This document shows, in pieces, positions 31,627 to 39,839 of a stretch of 64,000 nt of DNA. The position numbers were made by a program, and so were the translations under genes. Where the stretch lies: the NCBI GenBank assembly GCA_046330255.1, contig JAXLTC010000001.1:1-64000 (forward strand), in the 5' to 3' direction. Positions within the stretch are counted from its first letter, which is position 1. The number at the start of each line of letters is the position of its first letter. The notes beneath the pieces were generated by a model that saw only the letters and a list, made by a program, of their open reading frames with translations, was not told the DNA's origin and searched no databases. The stretch is from JBBSBL01 sp046330255. Its GTDB lineage: Bacteria > Actinomycetota > Thermoleophilia > Solirubrobacterales > Solirubrobacteraceae.

Positions 31627-32541
31627 GTGACGGGCGACCGCGCCGAGACGAGGCCCAGCGGCCTGCGCATCTGGTTGATGGCCGCGCGGCCGCGCACGCT
31701 GCCGGCGGCGGTGGCGCCGGTGCTCGTCGGCACGGCGCTCGCCGCCGCGCTGCGCGACCAGTTCAAGCCGCTCGCGTTTGTCGCGACGCTGCTCGGCGCG
31801 GTCTTCATCCAGGTCGGCACGAACCTGTCGAACGACTACTCCGACGCGCGGCGCGGCGCGGACGCCGAGGACCGCCTCGGGCCCGTGCGGGTGACTGCCG
31901 GCGGCCTCGTGCCGCCCAGCCAGGTCCTGGTGGCCACCTACGTGTCCTTCGCGGCGGCGGTGGCGGTCGGCCTCTACCTCGTCTACGTCGCCGGCTGGCA
32001 GCTGCTCCTGGTCGGCGCCGCCTCGATCCTCGCGGGCGTGCTCTACACCGGCGGTCCGCGCCCGTACGGCTACGAGGGCCTCGGCGAGGTGTTCGTGTTC
32101 CTGTTCTTCGGCGTGGTCGCGGTCAGCGGGACCTACTTCGTGCAGACCAAGCAGCTGGACTGGGAGGCGCTTGCGCTGGCGGTGCCCGTCGGCCTGCTGG
32201 CCGCCGCCATCCTCGTCGTGAACAACGTCCGCGACCTGGAGACCGACCGCCGCGCCGGCAAGCGCACGCTCGCGGTGCGCCTCGGGCGCGCGCGCACCCG
32301 CGGGCTGTTCGCGGCGATGGTGTACCTCACCTTCCCGTTCGCGCTCGTGACCTGGGCCTTCGGCCCGCTGACGGCCTGGCTCGCGCTGCCGTGGCTGGCC
32401 CTGCCGCTGGCCGCCGACGTGGTGCGGACCGTGCGCAACCGCACCGACGGCCCGTCGCTGAACGCGTGCCTCGCGCGGACGGGGATGCTCCAGCTCTGCT
32501 TCTGCGTGCTGCTCGCCGCCGGGCTGCTGCTCAGCCGGTGA
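31627..32541 (+). CDS. menA: 1,4-dihydroxy-2-naphthoate polyprenyltransferase
   Basis: Integral membrane UbiA-family prenyltransferase, 304 residues with about eight helices, attaching the isoprenoid tail to DHNA. The first aspartate motif is NLSNDYSDARRGAD and the second is NNVRDLETDRRAGKRTLAVR, as in MenA. The N-terminal WLMAARPRTLPAAVAPVLVG is also family-typical. It starts 9 nt after menB, and its stop overlaps the menC start by GTGA. Confidence 0.95.
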   Translation: MTGDRAETRPSGLRIWLMAARPRTLPAAVAPVLVGTALAAALRDQFKPLAFVATLLGAVFIQVGTNLSNDYSDARRGADAEDRLGPVRVTAGGLVPPSQVLVATYVSFAAAVAVGLYLVYVAGWQLLLVGAASILAGVLYTGGPRPYGYEGLGEVFVFLFFGVVAVSGTYFVQTKQLDWEALALAVPVGLLAAAILVVNNVRDLETDRRAGKRTLAVRLGRARTRGLFAAMVYLTFPFALVTWAFGPLTAWLALPWLALPLAADVVRTVRNRTDGPSLNACLARTGMLQLCFCVLLAAGLLLSR

Positions 32542-33578
32542 AGGTCGCGCTGCGGACGGCATCGGTGCGGCTCCGCCGGCCGCTGGCGAGCGCGCACGGA
32601 CAGGTAGCGGGGCGGGATATGATCCTGCTCGAGCTGGAGGCGGCCGACGGCCTGCGCGGCTACGGCGAGGCCGCGCCGCTCGAGCCCTACGACGGCGTCT
32701 CGCTGGACGCGTGCGCCGCGGCGCTCGGCGACTGCACGACGATCCTCGAAGCGGCGGACGAGCCCGCGTCTCTAGCGGCCCGCGCCGCGCTGCTCGCGGA
32801 GTGCGGCGAGGCCGCCGTCCTACCGCAGGCGCTCGCCGCTGTCGACCTGGCGCTCTGGGACCTCGCCGGCCGCCGCGCCGGCCGGCCGGTGTGGTCGCTG
32901 CTCGGCGCGCCGGCGCCGGCGCCCGTCGCGCTCAACGCGACGCTCGGGGCCGAGGACCGGGCCGGCGCCGGCGCGCAGGCCGCGGGGGCCGCTGCGGCGG
33001 GCTTCGGCTGCGTGAAGGTGAAGGTCGGCGCCGGAGACGACGCGGGCAGGGTCGCCGCGGTGCGCGCCGCGGTCGGCCGGGACGTCGCGCTCCGGCTGGA
33101 CGCCAACGGCGCCTGGAGTGTCGACGAGGCGGTGGCGGCGCTGGCGACGCTCGAGCCCGCGGGGATCGAGCTGTGCGAGGAGCCGGTGCACGGGGTCGAG
33201 GAGCTTCGGGCGGTGCGCGAGCGCACCTCAGTTCCGATCGCGGCCGACGAGAGCGCGGTGCTGCCGGGCGCGCTCGAGACCGGCGCGGTGGACGCCGTCT
33301 GCCTGAAGATCGCCTCCCACGGAGGGATCACCGGAGTTATCGACGCCGCGGCCCGAGCCCGGCGGGCCGGCACCGGGGTGTACCTGGCCTCGACGCTCGA
33401 CGGGCCCCTGGGCATCGCCGCGGCGCTGCACGCCGCGGCCGCGATCGCGCCGGATCGCCCGTGCGGGCTCGCGACGCTCGCGCTGCTGGAGATCGAGGAC
33501 CCGCTGCCCGTCCGCGGCGGGACGCTCGCCCCACCCTCCGGCGCCGGCCTGGGTGTGGATTCGATCCGGCCCGGCTAG
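32538..33578 (+). CDS. menC: o-succinylbenzoate synthase
   Basis: Enolase-superfamily enzyme dehydrating SHCHC to o-succinylbenzoate, 346 residues. Catalytic and metal-binding features: CVKVKVGAGDD (Lys pair), LRLDANGAWSVDEA (Asp), ELCEEPVHG (Glu), IAADESAV (Asp/Glu) and CLKIASHGGITG (second catalytic Lys). The GTG start at 32538 is coupled to the menA stop. A frame open further upstream lies within menA and is rejected. Confidence 0.93.
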   Translation: MKVALRTASVRLRRPLASAHGQVAGRDMILLELEAADGLRGYGEAAPLEPYDGVSLDACAAALGDCTTILEAADEPASLAARAALLAECGEAAVLPQALAAVDLALWDLAGRRAGRPVWSLLGAPAPAPVALNATLGAEDRAGAGAQAAGAAAAGFGCVKVKVGAGDDAGRVAAVRAAVGRDVALRLDANGAWSVDEAVAALATLEPAGIELCEEPVHGVEELRAVRERTSVPIAADESAVLPGALETGAVDAVCLKIASHGGITGVIDAAARARRAGTGVYLASTLDGPLGIAAALHAAAAIAPDRPCGLATLALLEIEDPLPVRGGTLAPPSGAGLGVDSIRPG

Positions 33579-33644
33579 GCCCGCGGGCGGCGGGCGCCGT
33601 GCACACCGGCGCCCGGTAAATGGGGCGTTGTTACGCTGCGCGCG

Positions 33645-34682
33645 GTGAGAATCGCGACCGCCGCCGCCGTGCTGCTCGCCATCGCTTTGCTCGGCTGTGG
33701 CGGGAGCAGCGCCCCCGTCCGCTTCTCGCCGGACGTGCCGCAGCCCGCCGCCGGCCAGTACGAGCCGGACACGGCGCGCCCCGCCCTGCCGAAACCGTCG
33801 ACGGTGACCTACAGCGGGCGCCAGACGATGGACATCTACCGGCCCCCGAAGCGGTTCGCCGGCCCGCGGCCGGTGATCATCTGGTTGCACCCCGGGGGCT
33901 GGACGATCGCCGACTACAAGCCCGGCGTGCGGATCTACTACCCGCTGATCGAGCGCCAGGTCGGGCGCGGCTACGCGCTGGCCGCGGTCAGCTACCGCCT
34001 GGTGAACGGCAAGCAGCCGTGGAACCGCCAGCCGAACCGCTTCCCCGCCCCGCTGCAGGACGCCAAGGCCGCGATCCGCTGGATCAAGGCAAACGCGTCG
34101 CGCTACGGCATCGATCCCCGGCGCGTGATCCTCGCGGGCGCGACGTCGGGCGGCCAGCTCGCGCTGCTGGTCCCGCTCACCCCCGGACGCTACGAGCCGC
34201 CCAACATGCCGGCGGCGCTGCGCGCCCAGAACGAGAAGGTCCTGGGCGTGGTCGGGATCGCCGCCGCTACGGACCTCTGGATCCTGCGCAAGATGCCGGA
34301 CTTCTACGGGTTCAACGCCGACCTCGCCGCGGCGAGGCACCTCGGCTGCGACTACCCGGCGCACTGCACCGCCGCGCAGGTCGCGCGCGCGTCGCCGCTG
34401 GCCTACGTGCGCGGCGGCGGCCGCAGGGCGCTGCCGCCGATCTTCCTCGCCTACGGGCTCCAGGACCCGTTCCCGGGCAAGCCGATCGTCGCGCTGGGAC
34501 ACGGGCGCCCGCTGCGCGACGCGTGGCGCCGCGCGGCGGGCAGCGCGCGCGCCGCGTTCTACGACGAGGTGCCCGAGGCCGGCCACTTCCTCGGCCGCTC
34601 CGAGAACGAGGACCACGGGCACATCAACCGCGCGGTCTTCGAGCGCTGGCTGGACGAGGTCAGCACGGGGCGCCTGCGCTAG
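33645..34682 (+). CDS. alpha/beta-hydrolase-fold lipoprotein (esterase-like) with altered nucleophile elbow
   Basis: 345 residues. The N-terminus AAAVLLAIALLGCGG is a lipoprotein signal with Cys18 as the lipid site. The fold is BD-FAE/esterase-like: oxyanion motif IIWLHPGGWTIADYKPG and a strand VILAG before the nucleophile elbow. Where relatives have G-x-S-x-G-G, this protein reads GATSGG (165-170), placing Thr167 at the serine position with Ser168 shifted by one. A C-terminal Asp (YGLQDPFPG) and His (EAGHFLGR) remain. It may be inactive or use a shifted serine. TACGCT is 7 nt before the GTG. Confidence 0.82.
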   Translation: MRIATAAAVLLAIALLGCGGSSAPVRFSPDVPQPAAGQYEPDTARPALPKPSTVTYSGRQTMDIYRPPKRFAGPRPVIIWLHPGGWTIADYKPGVRIYYPLIERQVGRGYALAAVSYRLVNGKQPWNRQPNRFPAPLQDAKAAIRWIKANASRYGIDPRRVILAGATSGGQLALLVPLTPGRYEPPNMPAALRAQNEKVLGVVGIAAATDLWILRKMPDFYGFNADLAAARHLGCDYPAHCTAAQVARASPLAYVRGGGRRALPPIFLAYGLQDPFPGKPIVALGHGRPLRDAWRRAAGSARAAFYDEVPEAGHFLGRSENEDHGHINRAVFERWLDEVSTGRLR

Positions 34683-35273
34683 CGGTCAGCCGGCCCCGCT
34701 CCGGGGCGCTCCGCGGCCCCCGTGGGCGTGGGTCGCGGCGAACGGCGGCAACGAAGGGGAGCCCGGAGGTGGCCGGGCGACCGATCCTGGGTTTCGGCCG
34801 TCCTGCGACCCATAGCCAGGATCAGTTGTGCGACAGCCCCTATACGCGACAGGCAACCCGCAACACCCCAGCCGAGCCAGGCCGCCGGCCGAGACCCGGC
34901 GCGGGCCGGCCCCTGACCAGCCACGCCGGGAACGCTCCCGCCGCCCATGGGCGCGACGGGTAACGAACGACGGCAACGAAGGAGCCACGCACCCGCCGCC
35001 GGAGCCAGGCCGCGCCGCGAGAATGCAATCGACCCCGAAATACGCAGGCAATCGCACTCTCGCGAACAGCCCGCCCCGCGCGCCCGCGAAAACGCCCCCT
35101 TCCTAGCCGCAGTTCACGACGCGACAGGCAACCCGCAGCGCCCGAGAGAACCCCGGCGCACGCGCCCAACCCGGCGCACGCACCCAACCCCGGCGCACGC
35201 GCCCAACCCGAGCGCACGAGCCGTGCCCGGGCGCCCGTGCGCTCAGCAAACCCGCAGGCAGCGGGGCCGGCGG
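34683..35273. repeat. 591-bp intergenic region with degenerate repeats
   Basis: No gene seen. It holds a small hairpin just after the esterase (GCCCCG/CGGGGC, 34693-34707), two copies of CGGCAACGAAGG (34746-34757 and 34971-34982), two copies of CGCGACAGGCAACCCGCA (34845 and 35120), and a tandem ~18-bp repeat, (C)CCCGGCGCACGC(G/A)CCCAA, about 3.5 copies at 35151-35219. The order of the shared blocks suggests two degenerate copies of a ~225-275 bp module. No CRISPR-like spacer pattern. Confidence 0.6.
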
Positions 35274-35990
35274 TCAGCCGCCGATCGCTCCGGCGACGTC
35301 CTCAGGCGCCTCGAGGGGCACGGCGTGCCCGGCGCCGGGAACCGCCACGGCCTCGCCGTGCGGCGCGAGCAGCGCCATCGTGGCGGCAATCGTGTGGAAG
35401 CGCCAGTCGCGCGCCCCGGCGACGAACCTCGCCGGCATCCGCAGCTCGGCGAGCCGGTCCCACAGCGGCTCCATGACCCCGGCGCCGAGCCCGCGCAGCG
35501 CGGCCGCCAGGCCCGGCGCGGTGTTGCGCAGGCGATCCGCGCGCGCCGCCGCGGCGACCGCCGGCGGCTGGCCATCCCAGAGCGGGAGCCTGCCCCAGGC
35601 GTCGGTGAACGCCTCCAGGCCGTCGCGCTCGATGACGTCCGCGAGGCGCTCGTCCCGCGCGCGACGCGCCGCGCGCTCGCCCGGATCCGAGAGGCCCGGC
35701 GAGGCGCCGACCAGCACCAGGCGCTCGACGCGCTGCGGGTGGGCGAGCGCGAACGCCAGGGCCAGCCGGCCGCCCATCGAGTAGCCAGCCAGGACGAAGC
35801 GGCGGGATGACAGCGCGGCCACGTCCGAGAGCACCGCGTCGAAGCTGACCGGGCCGGTCGCGGCCGCGGCGCCGTGCCCGCGCAGGTCCGGCGCGAGGAC
35901 CTCGCTGTAGCGTTCGCCCAGGCTCGCGCCGACCGCGTCCCAGGCGCGGTGCGTCTGGCTGAAGCCGTGGAGCAGGACCAGGGAAGCCAT
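35274..35990 (-). CDS. menH: 2-succinyl-6-hydroxy-2,4-cyclohexadiene-1-carboxylate synthase
   Basis: Small alpha/beta hydrolase of 238 residues eliminating pyruvate from SEPHCHC. It begins LVLLHGFSQTHRAWDAV, has the nucleophile elbow VLAGYSMGGRLALAFAL with the serine, and ends with the catalytic histidine in PGAGHAVPLEAPEDVA. This is the MenH pattern (LHGF and GYSMGGR). It diverges from menD; their start codons share a CCATGG palindrome. Confidence 0.9.
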   Translation of the reverse strand: MASLVLLHGFSQTHRAWDAVGASLGERYSEVLAPDLRGHGAAAATGPVSFDAVLSDVAALSSRRFVLAGYSMGGRLALAFALAHPQRVERLVLVGASPGLSDPGERAARRARDERLADVIERDGLEAFTDAWGRLPLWDGQPPAVAAAARADRLRNTAPGLAAALRGLGAGVMEPLWDRLAELRMPARFVAGARDWRFHTIAATMALLAPHGEAVAVPGAGHAVPLEAPEDVAGAIGG

Positions 35991-37728
35991 GGTTCGGGCC
36001 GAGATCATGACCGCGACCGACACGCACATGGGACTTCGTGCGCTGGCCGACGAGCTGGCCCGCTGCGGCGTGCGCCACGCGGCGACCTCGCCGGGCTCCC
36101 GCTCGGCGCCGCTCGTCCTGGCGCTCGCCGCCGAGCCGCGCATCGCCTGCCACTCCCACATCGACGAGCGCTGCGCCGGCTTCTTCGCGCTCGGCGTCGC
36201 CAAGGCGAGCGGAATGCCGGCCGTCGTCGCGTGCACCTCGGGCACCGCGGCGGCGAACCTGCTCCCGGCGGTCGCCGAGGCCCGCGAGGCGCGCGTACCG
36301 CTGATCGTGCTCACGGCGGACCGCCCGCCCGAGCTGCGCGACGCGGGGGCCGGGCAGACGATCGACCAGCTCGGCCTCTACGGCGGGCGCGCCGCCTGGT
36401 TCTTCGAGGTCGGCAACCACGACGCCGGAACGCCGATCGCCTGGTGGCGGCGCCTGGCGTGCCGCGCCGTCTGGGAGTCGCTCGGCTCGCCACCCGGGGC
36501 CGTGCACCTCAACTTCCCGCTGCGCGATCCGCTGGTCCCGCCCGAAGGCATGCCGGCGCCCGATCCGGGGCGCGCCGGCGGGGCGCCATGGGTCGCACGC
36601 GGGGCCGTCGATCCGCCGGCGGCGGGCGGCGCGCTGGCCGAGGCCATGAGCGGCCGGCGCCGGGGCGTGGTGGTCGCGGGCCGCGCCGAGCGCGACCCGG
36701 CGCTCGGCGCTGCCATCGCCGGCTTCGCGGACCGCGCGCGGATGCCGCTGCTCGCCGACCCCCTCTCGGGCGCGCGGCGCGGGCCCGCCGCCGTGGCTCA
36801 CTACGACGCGTTCCTGCGCGCGCCGGAGCGGGCTCCCGGCGGTCCCGATCTCGTCGTGCGGCTCGGCGACCTCCCGACCTCCAAGCCGCTGCGCGCCTGG
36901 CTCGCCGGGCCCGCCGCCGGCGCGCGGCACGTGCTGCTGGACCCGGACTCCGCCTGGCAGGACCCCGACGCGCTCGCCGGCATGCGGCTCGTGGCGGATC
37001 CCGGCGCGACGCTCGCCGCGGCGAGCGGGCCGGTGCAGGCCGAGGAGGGCTGGCTGGAGCGCTGGCGCGACGCCGACCGCGCCGCCGCGCGAGCGATCGG
37101 GACCGCCCTCGGCGACGAGCTGAGCGAGCCCGCGGCCGCGATCGAGACGGCCGCTGCGCTGGGGCCAGGTGACGTGCTGATGGTCGCGGCGTCGATGCCC
37201 GTGCGCGACCTGGAGACTTTCCTGCCCGTCGCCGAGGACGGGCCGCGCGTGCTCTCCAACCGCGGGGCCAACGGCATCGACGGCACGGTCTCGACGGCGT
37301 TCGGGATGGCGGCCGCGCACGGGCGGGTCGTCCTGCTGACCGGCGACGTCGCGCTCGCGCACGACATCGGCGGCCTGCTCGCCGCGCGCCGGCTCGGCGC
37401 GGCGCCGACGATCGTGGTGGTCAACAACGACGGCGGCGGGATCTTCGAGTTCCTGGCGGTCGCGGCGGCGGGCCCGGCGTTCGAGGAGCACGTCGCGACG
37501 CCGCACGGACTCGACCTGGCCGCCGTCGCGGCGCTGTTCGGGCTCGAGCACGAGCGCGTGACGGCGCGTGCCCGCCTCCGCGACGCGGTCGCCGCCGCCG
37601 TCGCGTCCGGGGGCGGCGCGCTGCTGGAGGTGCGAACCGACCGCCGCGCGAACGTCGCGCTGCACCGCCGCGTGTGGGAGGCCGTCGCCGCGACGTCCCC
37701 CGGGGCCGATACGGTCACGCGGCGATGA
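35989..37728 (+). CDS. menD: 2-succinyl-5-enolpyruvyl-6-hydroxy-3-cyclohexene-1-carboxylate synthase
   Basis: ThDP-dependent enzyme joining isochorismate and 2-oxoglutarate, 579 residues from this start. Motifs: ELARCGVRHAATSPGSRSAP, HSHIDERCAGFFALGVAKAS with the catalytic Glu, VACTSGTAAANLLPAVAEA, LTADRPPELRDAGAGQTIDQ and the ThDP/Mg motif GDVALAHDIGG to VVNNDGGGIFEFL. The ATG at 35989 has AGGGA 4 nt upstream but overlaps the menH start codon on the other strand; the ATG at 36007 gives the more usual N-terminus (MTATDTHMGLRALADEL). Its stop overlaps the next gene (ATGA). Confidence 0.95.
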   Translation: MVRAEIMTATDTHMGLRALADELARCGVRHAATSPGSRSAPLVLALAAEPRIACHSHIDERCAGFFALGVAKASGMPAVVACTSGTAAANLLPAVAEAREARVPLIVLTADRPPELRDAGAGQTIDQLGLYGGRAAWFFEVGNHDAGTPIAWWRRLACRAVWESLGSPPGAVHLNFPLRDPLVPPEGMPAPDPGRAGGAPWVARGAVDPPAAGGALAEAMSGRRRGVVVAGRAERDPALGAAIAGFADRARMPLLADPLSGARRGPAAVAHYDAFLRAPERAPGGPDLVVRLGDLPTSKPLRAWLAGPAAGARHVLLDPDSAWQDPDALAGMRLVADPGATLAAASGPVQAEEGWLERWRDADRAAARAIGTALGDELSEPAAAIETAAALGPGDVLMVAASMPVRDLETFLPVAEDGPRVLSNRGANGIDGTVSTAFGMAAAHGRVVLLTGDVALAHDIGGLLAARRLGAAPTIVVVNNDGGGIFEFLAVAAAGPAFEEHVATPHGLDLAAVAALFGLEHERVTARARLRDAVAAAVASGGGALLEVRTDRRANVALHRRVWEAVAATSPGADTVTRR

Positions 37729-38009
37729 CGGTTCCCGCCCAGGCCACCCTGCTGGACACCGGCGCCTCCGAAGCGGACGCCGAGCCCCAGCGCAGGCCGC
37801 GCCGCCTCACCGCGAAGCGCATCGCGCCCGGCGACATCGTCGAGGTGGACAAGAAGGGGCGCCGCTTCCACGCGCTCGTGACGGGAGTGGAGCAGGGCGA
37901 CTCCGGCCGCTTCGAGCTGGACCTGCGCCCGCTGGACCGCCGGATCACGTGGCGGGCCGCGACCGTGCGCGAGGTCGTCGCCGTCTGGCGCCGCGCACAC
38001 GCCGTCTGA
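37725..38009 (+). CDS. small conserved-looking protein coupled to menD
   Basis: 94 residues from the ATG at 37725, which overlaps the menD stop (ATGA). The sequence LTAKRIAPGDIVEVDKKGRR, FHALVTGVEQGDSGRFELDL, RPLDRRITWRAATVREVVAV suggests a small beta-barrel of the KOW/SH3 kind; this is an impression from strand spacing only. No signal peptide or membrane segment. No known family recognised. Cotranscription with menD is likely. Confidence 0.65.
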   Translation: MTVPAQATLLDTGASEADAEPQRRPRRLTAKRIAPGDIVEVDKKGRRFHALVTGVEQGDSGRFELDLRPLDRRITWRAATVREVVAVWRRAHAV

Positions 38010-38025
38010 CGGCAGCCGGGCGGCC

Positions 38026-38292
38026 TCAGTCCTCGCGGCGCTCGACGCGCAACGTCCCCACCTCGAGCTCCTCGATCCGCACCTTGCCGAGGCTGGCCCG
38101 GCGCACGACCAGACGGCCGATCGCGAGCCCGCCGATCGCGCCCGCGCCGAGCGAGAGCGCCCCGAGCGCCAGCGCCCCGGCGGCGGAGGCGCCGGTCGCC
38201 CGCGCGCCCACGGCGCGGGCGCCGGCCTGCGCACCGCGCGCCCGCGGCCGGCGGGCACGCCCGCTTCGCGGCCGGTTGGCGGGGCGGCGCAC
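38026..38292 (-). CDS. small Gly/Ala-rich repeat protein of unknown function
   Basis: About 88 residues: an arginine-rich basic head, a glycine-alanine-leucine stretch with a repeated A-x-G-x-L pattern (GALALGALSLGAGAIGGLAI), then a short strand-like tail (VRIEELEVGTLRVERRED). TACGGT lies 7 nt before the GTG at 38290-38292, the leaderless pattern of this window, which supports it being a gene; a GTG at 38299-38301 is the alternative. It converges with the menD operon. Membrane association is possible. No family assigned. Confidence 0.5.
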   Translation of the reverse strand: MRRPANRPRSGRARRPRARGAQAGARAVGARATGASAAGALALGALSLGAGAIGGLAIGRLVVRRASLGKVRIEELEVGTLRVERRED

Positions 38293-38379
38293 GGGCAGCA
38301 CCGTAGCGCCCGGCTCACGGGGCCGCCAGCCCCGCGCGGCGACGCGCGGGCGGCGGGGCGATCATCTAGGGTGCCCGCC

Positions 38380-39357
38380 GTGCGGGAGCTCTCGACCGCG
38401 TTCGTGACCGGTGGCTCCGGGTTCGTCGGCGGCCGCCTCATACGGCGGCTGACGCAAGAAGGCGTGCGGGTCAAGGCGCTCGCGCGCTCCGACGGAGCCG
38501 CCGCCGCGGTCGCGGAGGCAGGCGCGGAGCCCGTGCCGGGCGACCTGCTCGACTCGTCCGCGCTGCGCGCCGGCGCCGAGGACTGCGACACGGTCTTCCA
38601 CGCCGCCGCGGCCGTGGCGCAGTGGGGCCCCTGGGAGGAGTTCGAGCGACTGAACGTCGGCGGGACCCGGGCCGCGCTCGACGCGGCGCGCGCGGCGGGC
38701 GTGCGGTGCTTCGTCCACGTAGGCACCGAGGCGGCGCTCATGGCCGGACGGCCGCTGGTGCAGGTGGACGAGACCGCCCCGCTGCGACCCGACTCGCCGG
38801 TCGCCTACCCGGCGACCAAGGCGCTCGCCGAGCAGCACGTGCGCGCGGCCAGCAGCGACGGGTTCGAGACGGTGGTCGTCCGCCCGCGCCTGGTCTGGGG
38901 GCCGGGCGACACGACGGTCCTTCCCGTTGTGGTGGAGATGATCGAGCGCAGGCGCTTCACGTGGATCGGCGGCGGGCACCACCTCACCTCGAGCACGCAC
39001 GTCGACAACGTCGCCGAGGGCCTCGTGCTCGGCGCCCGCCACGGCAAGGACGGCGAGGCCTACTTCGTCACCGACGGCGAGCCGGTCGAGTTCCGCCGTT
39101 TCGTGACCGACTACGCGGGGACGCGCGGCGTCGTCCCCCCCAGGCGCAGCACGCCCGCGGCGGCCGCCCGCGCGGCCGCGCGCCTCTCCGAGGCGACGTG
39201 GCGCGCGCTGCGCCGGCCCGGCGATCCGCCGCTGACCAAGCTCGCGGTTTGGAACGCGTCGCTCGAGTGCACGATCGACATCTCCAAGGCCCGCCGCGAG
39301 CTCGGCTACGAGCCGGTCGTGACCTACGAGCAGGGGATGGCGGCGCTGGCTCGCTAG
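38380..39357 (+). CDS. NAD-dependent epimerase/dehydratase, extended SDR (3-beta-HSD-like)
   Basis: 325-residue extended short-chain dehydrogenase. NAD(P) motif TGGSGFVGGRLIRRL near the N-terminus, DTVFHAAAAVAQWGPWEE, LNVGGTRAALDAARAAGV, and the catalytic YxxxK in VAYPATKALAEQH. The region VVVRPRLVWGPGDTTVLP and the C-terminal YEPVVTYEQGM are typical of the 3-beta-HSD/dihydroflavonol-reductase-like branch. TAGGGT is 7 nt before the GTG at 38380. Substrate unknown. Confidence 0.88.
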   Translation: MRELSTAFVTGGSGFVGGRLIRRLTQEGVRVKALARSDGAAAAVAEAGAEPVPGDLLDSSALRAGAEDCDTVFHAAAAVAQWGPWEEFERLNVGGTRAALDAARAAGVRCFVHVGTEAALMAGRPLVQVDETAPLRPDSPVAYPATKALAEQHVRAASSDGFETVVVRPRLVWGPGDTTVLPVVVEMIERRRFTWIGGGHHLTSSTHVDNVAEGLVLGARHGKDGEAYFVTDGEPVEFRRFVTDYAGTRGVVPPRRSTPAAAARAAARLSEATWRALRRPGDPPLTKLAVWNASLECTIDISKARRELGYEPVVTYEQGMAALAR

Positions 39358-39412
39358 GCGACCGGGAGCGCGACGTTCCTATAGTCGTAAGGGAACACGC
39401 AAAGGAGACGCC

Positions 39413-39832
39413 ATGACGAGCGGGTCCCACGTCACGACTCCTTCCCTCCCGCCGGGCCGAGCCGGCGAGGTGCGGCTCGCGAACCTGATCGCGCTGTCGG
39501 TCGCGGCGCTGCTCGGCTTCGTTCTCGGCCTCCTCGAAGCGGTGGAGCGCCTGACACCGGGCCCGACGATGCGCGCCGCGATCATCGGGCTCGGGGTGGC
39601 TGTGGTGATCGGCCTGGTCGCGGCAGCTCGCGCGCACGCCCCGGCCGGCGAGCGCATCGTCCTCTCGCTGCTGCGCGCCGGTCTGGCGGGCGCGGTGTTC
39701 GCGTTCGTGTTCGAGGGGATGCGCCTCTTCTTCGATGTCGGGGAGATCGGCGCCGCGCTCGCATGGTGGGTCGGGGCAGGGGTCCTCGCGTTCCTGCTCC
39801 TGAAGCTGCTGCGGCCCGGTTCCCCGGGGTAG
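39413..39832 (+). CDS. small integral membrane protein
   Basis: 139 residues with four predicted helices: LANLIALSVAALLGFVLGLL, AAIIGLGVAVVIGLVAAA, LSLLRAGLAGAVFAFVFEGM and ALAWWVGAGVLAFLLLKLL. The ATG has AAAGGAGA 6 nt upstream, and a TATAGT at 39380-39385 is a candidate -10, so this gene has a leadered transcript. The patatin gene follows after 7 nt, so the two may be cotranscribed. No family recognised. Confidence 0.75.
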   Translation: MTSGSHVTTPSLPPGRAGEVRLANLIALSVAALLGFVLGLLEAVERLTPGPTMRAAIIGLGVAVVIGLVAAARAHAPAGERIVLSLLRAGLAGAVFAFVFEGMRLFFDVGEIGAALAWWVGAGVLAFLLLKLLRPGSPG

Positions 39833-39839
39833 GGGCCGC

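Noticed and set aside
35151..35219. Possible CRISPR array
   Set aside because: Repeat units of ~18 bp are contiguous with no unique spacers, and no cas gene is present.
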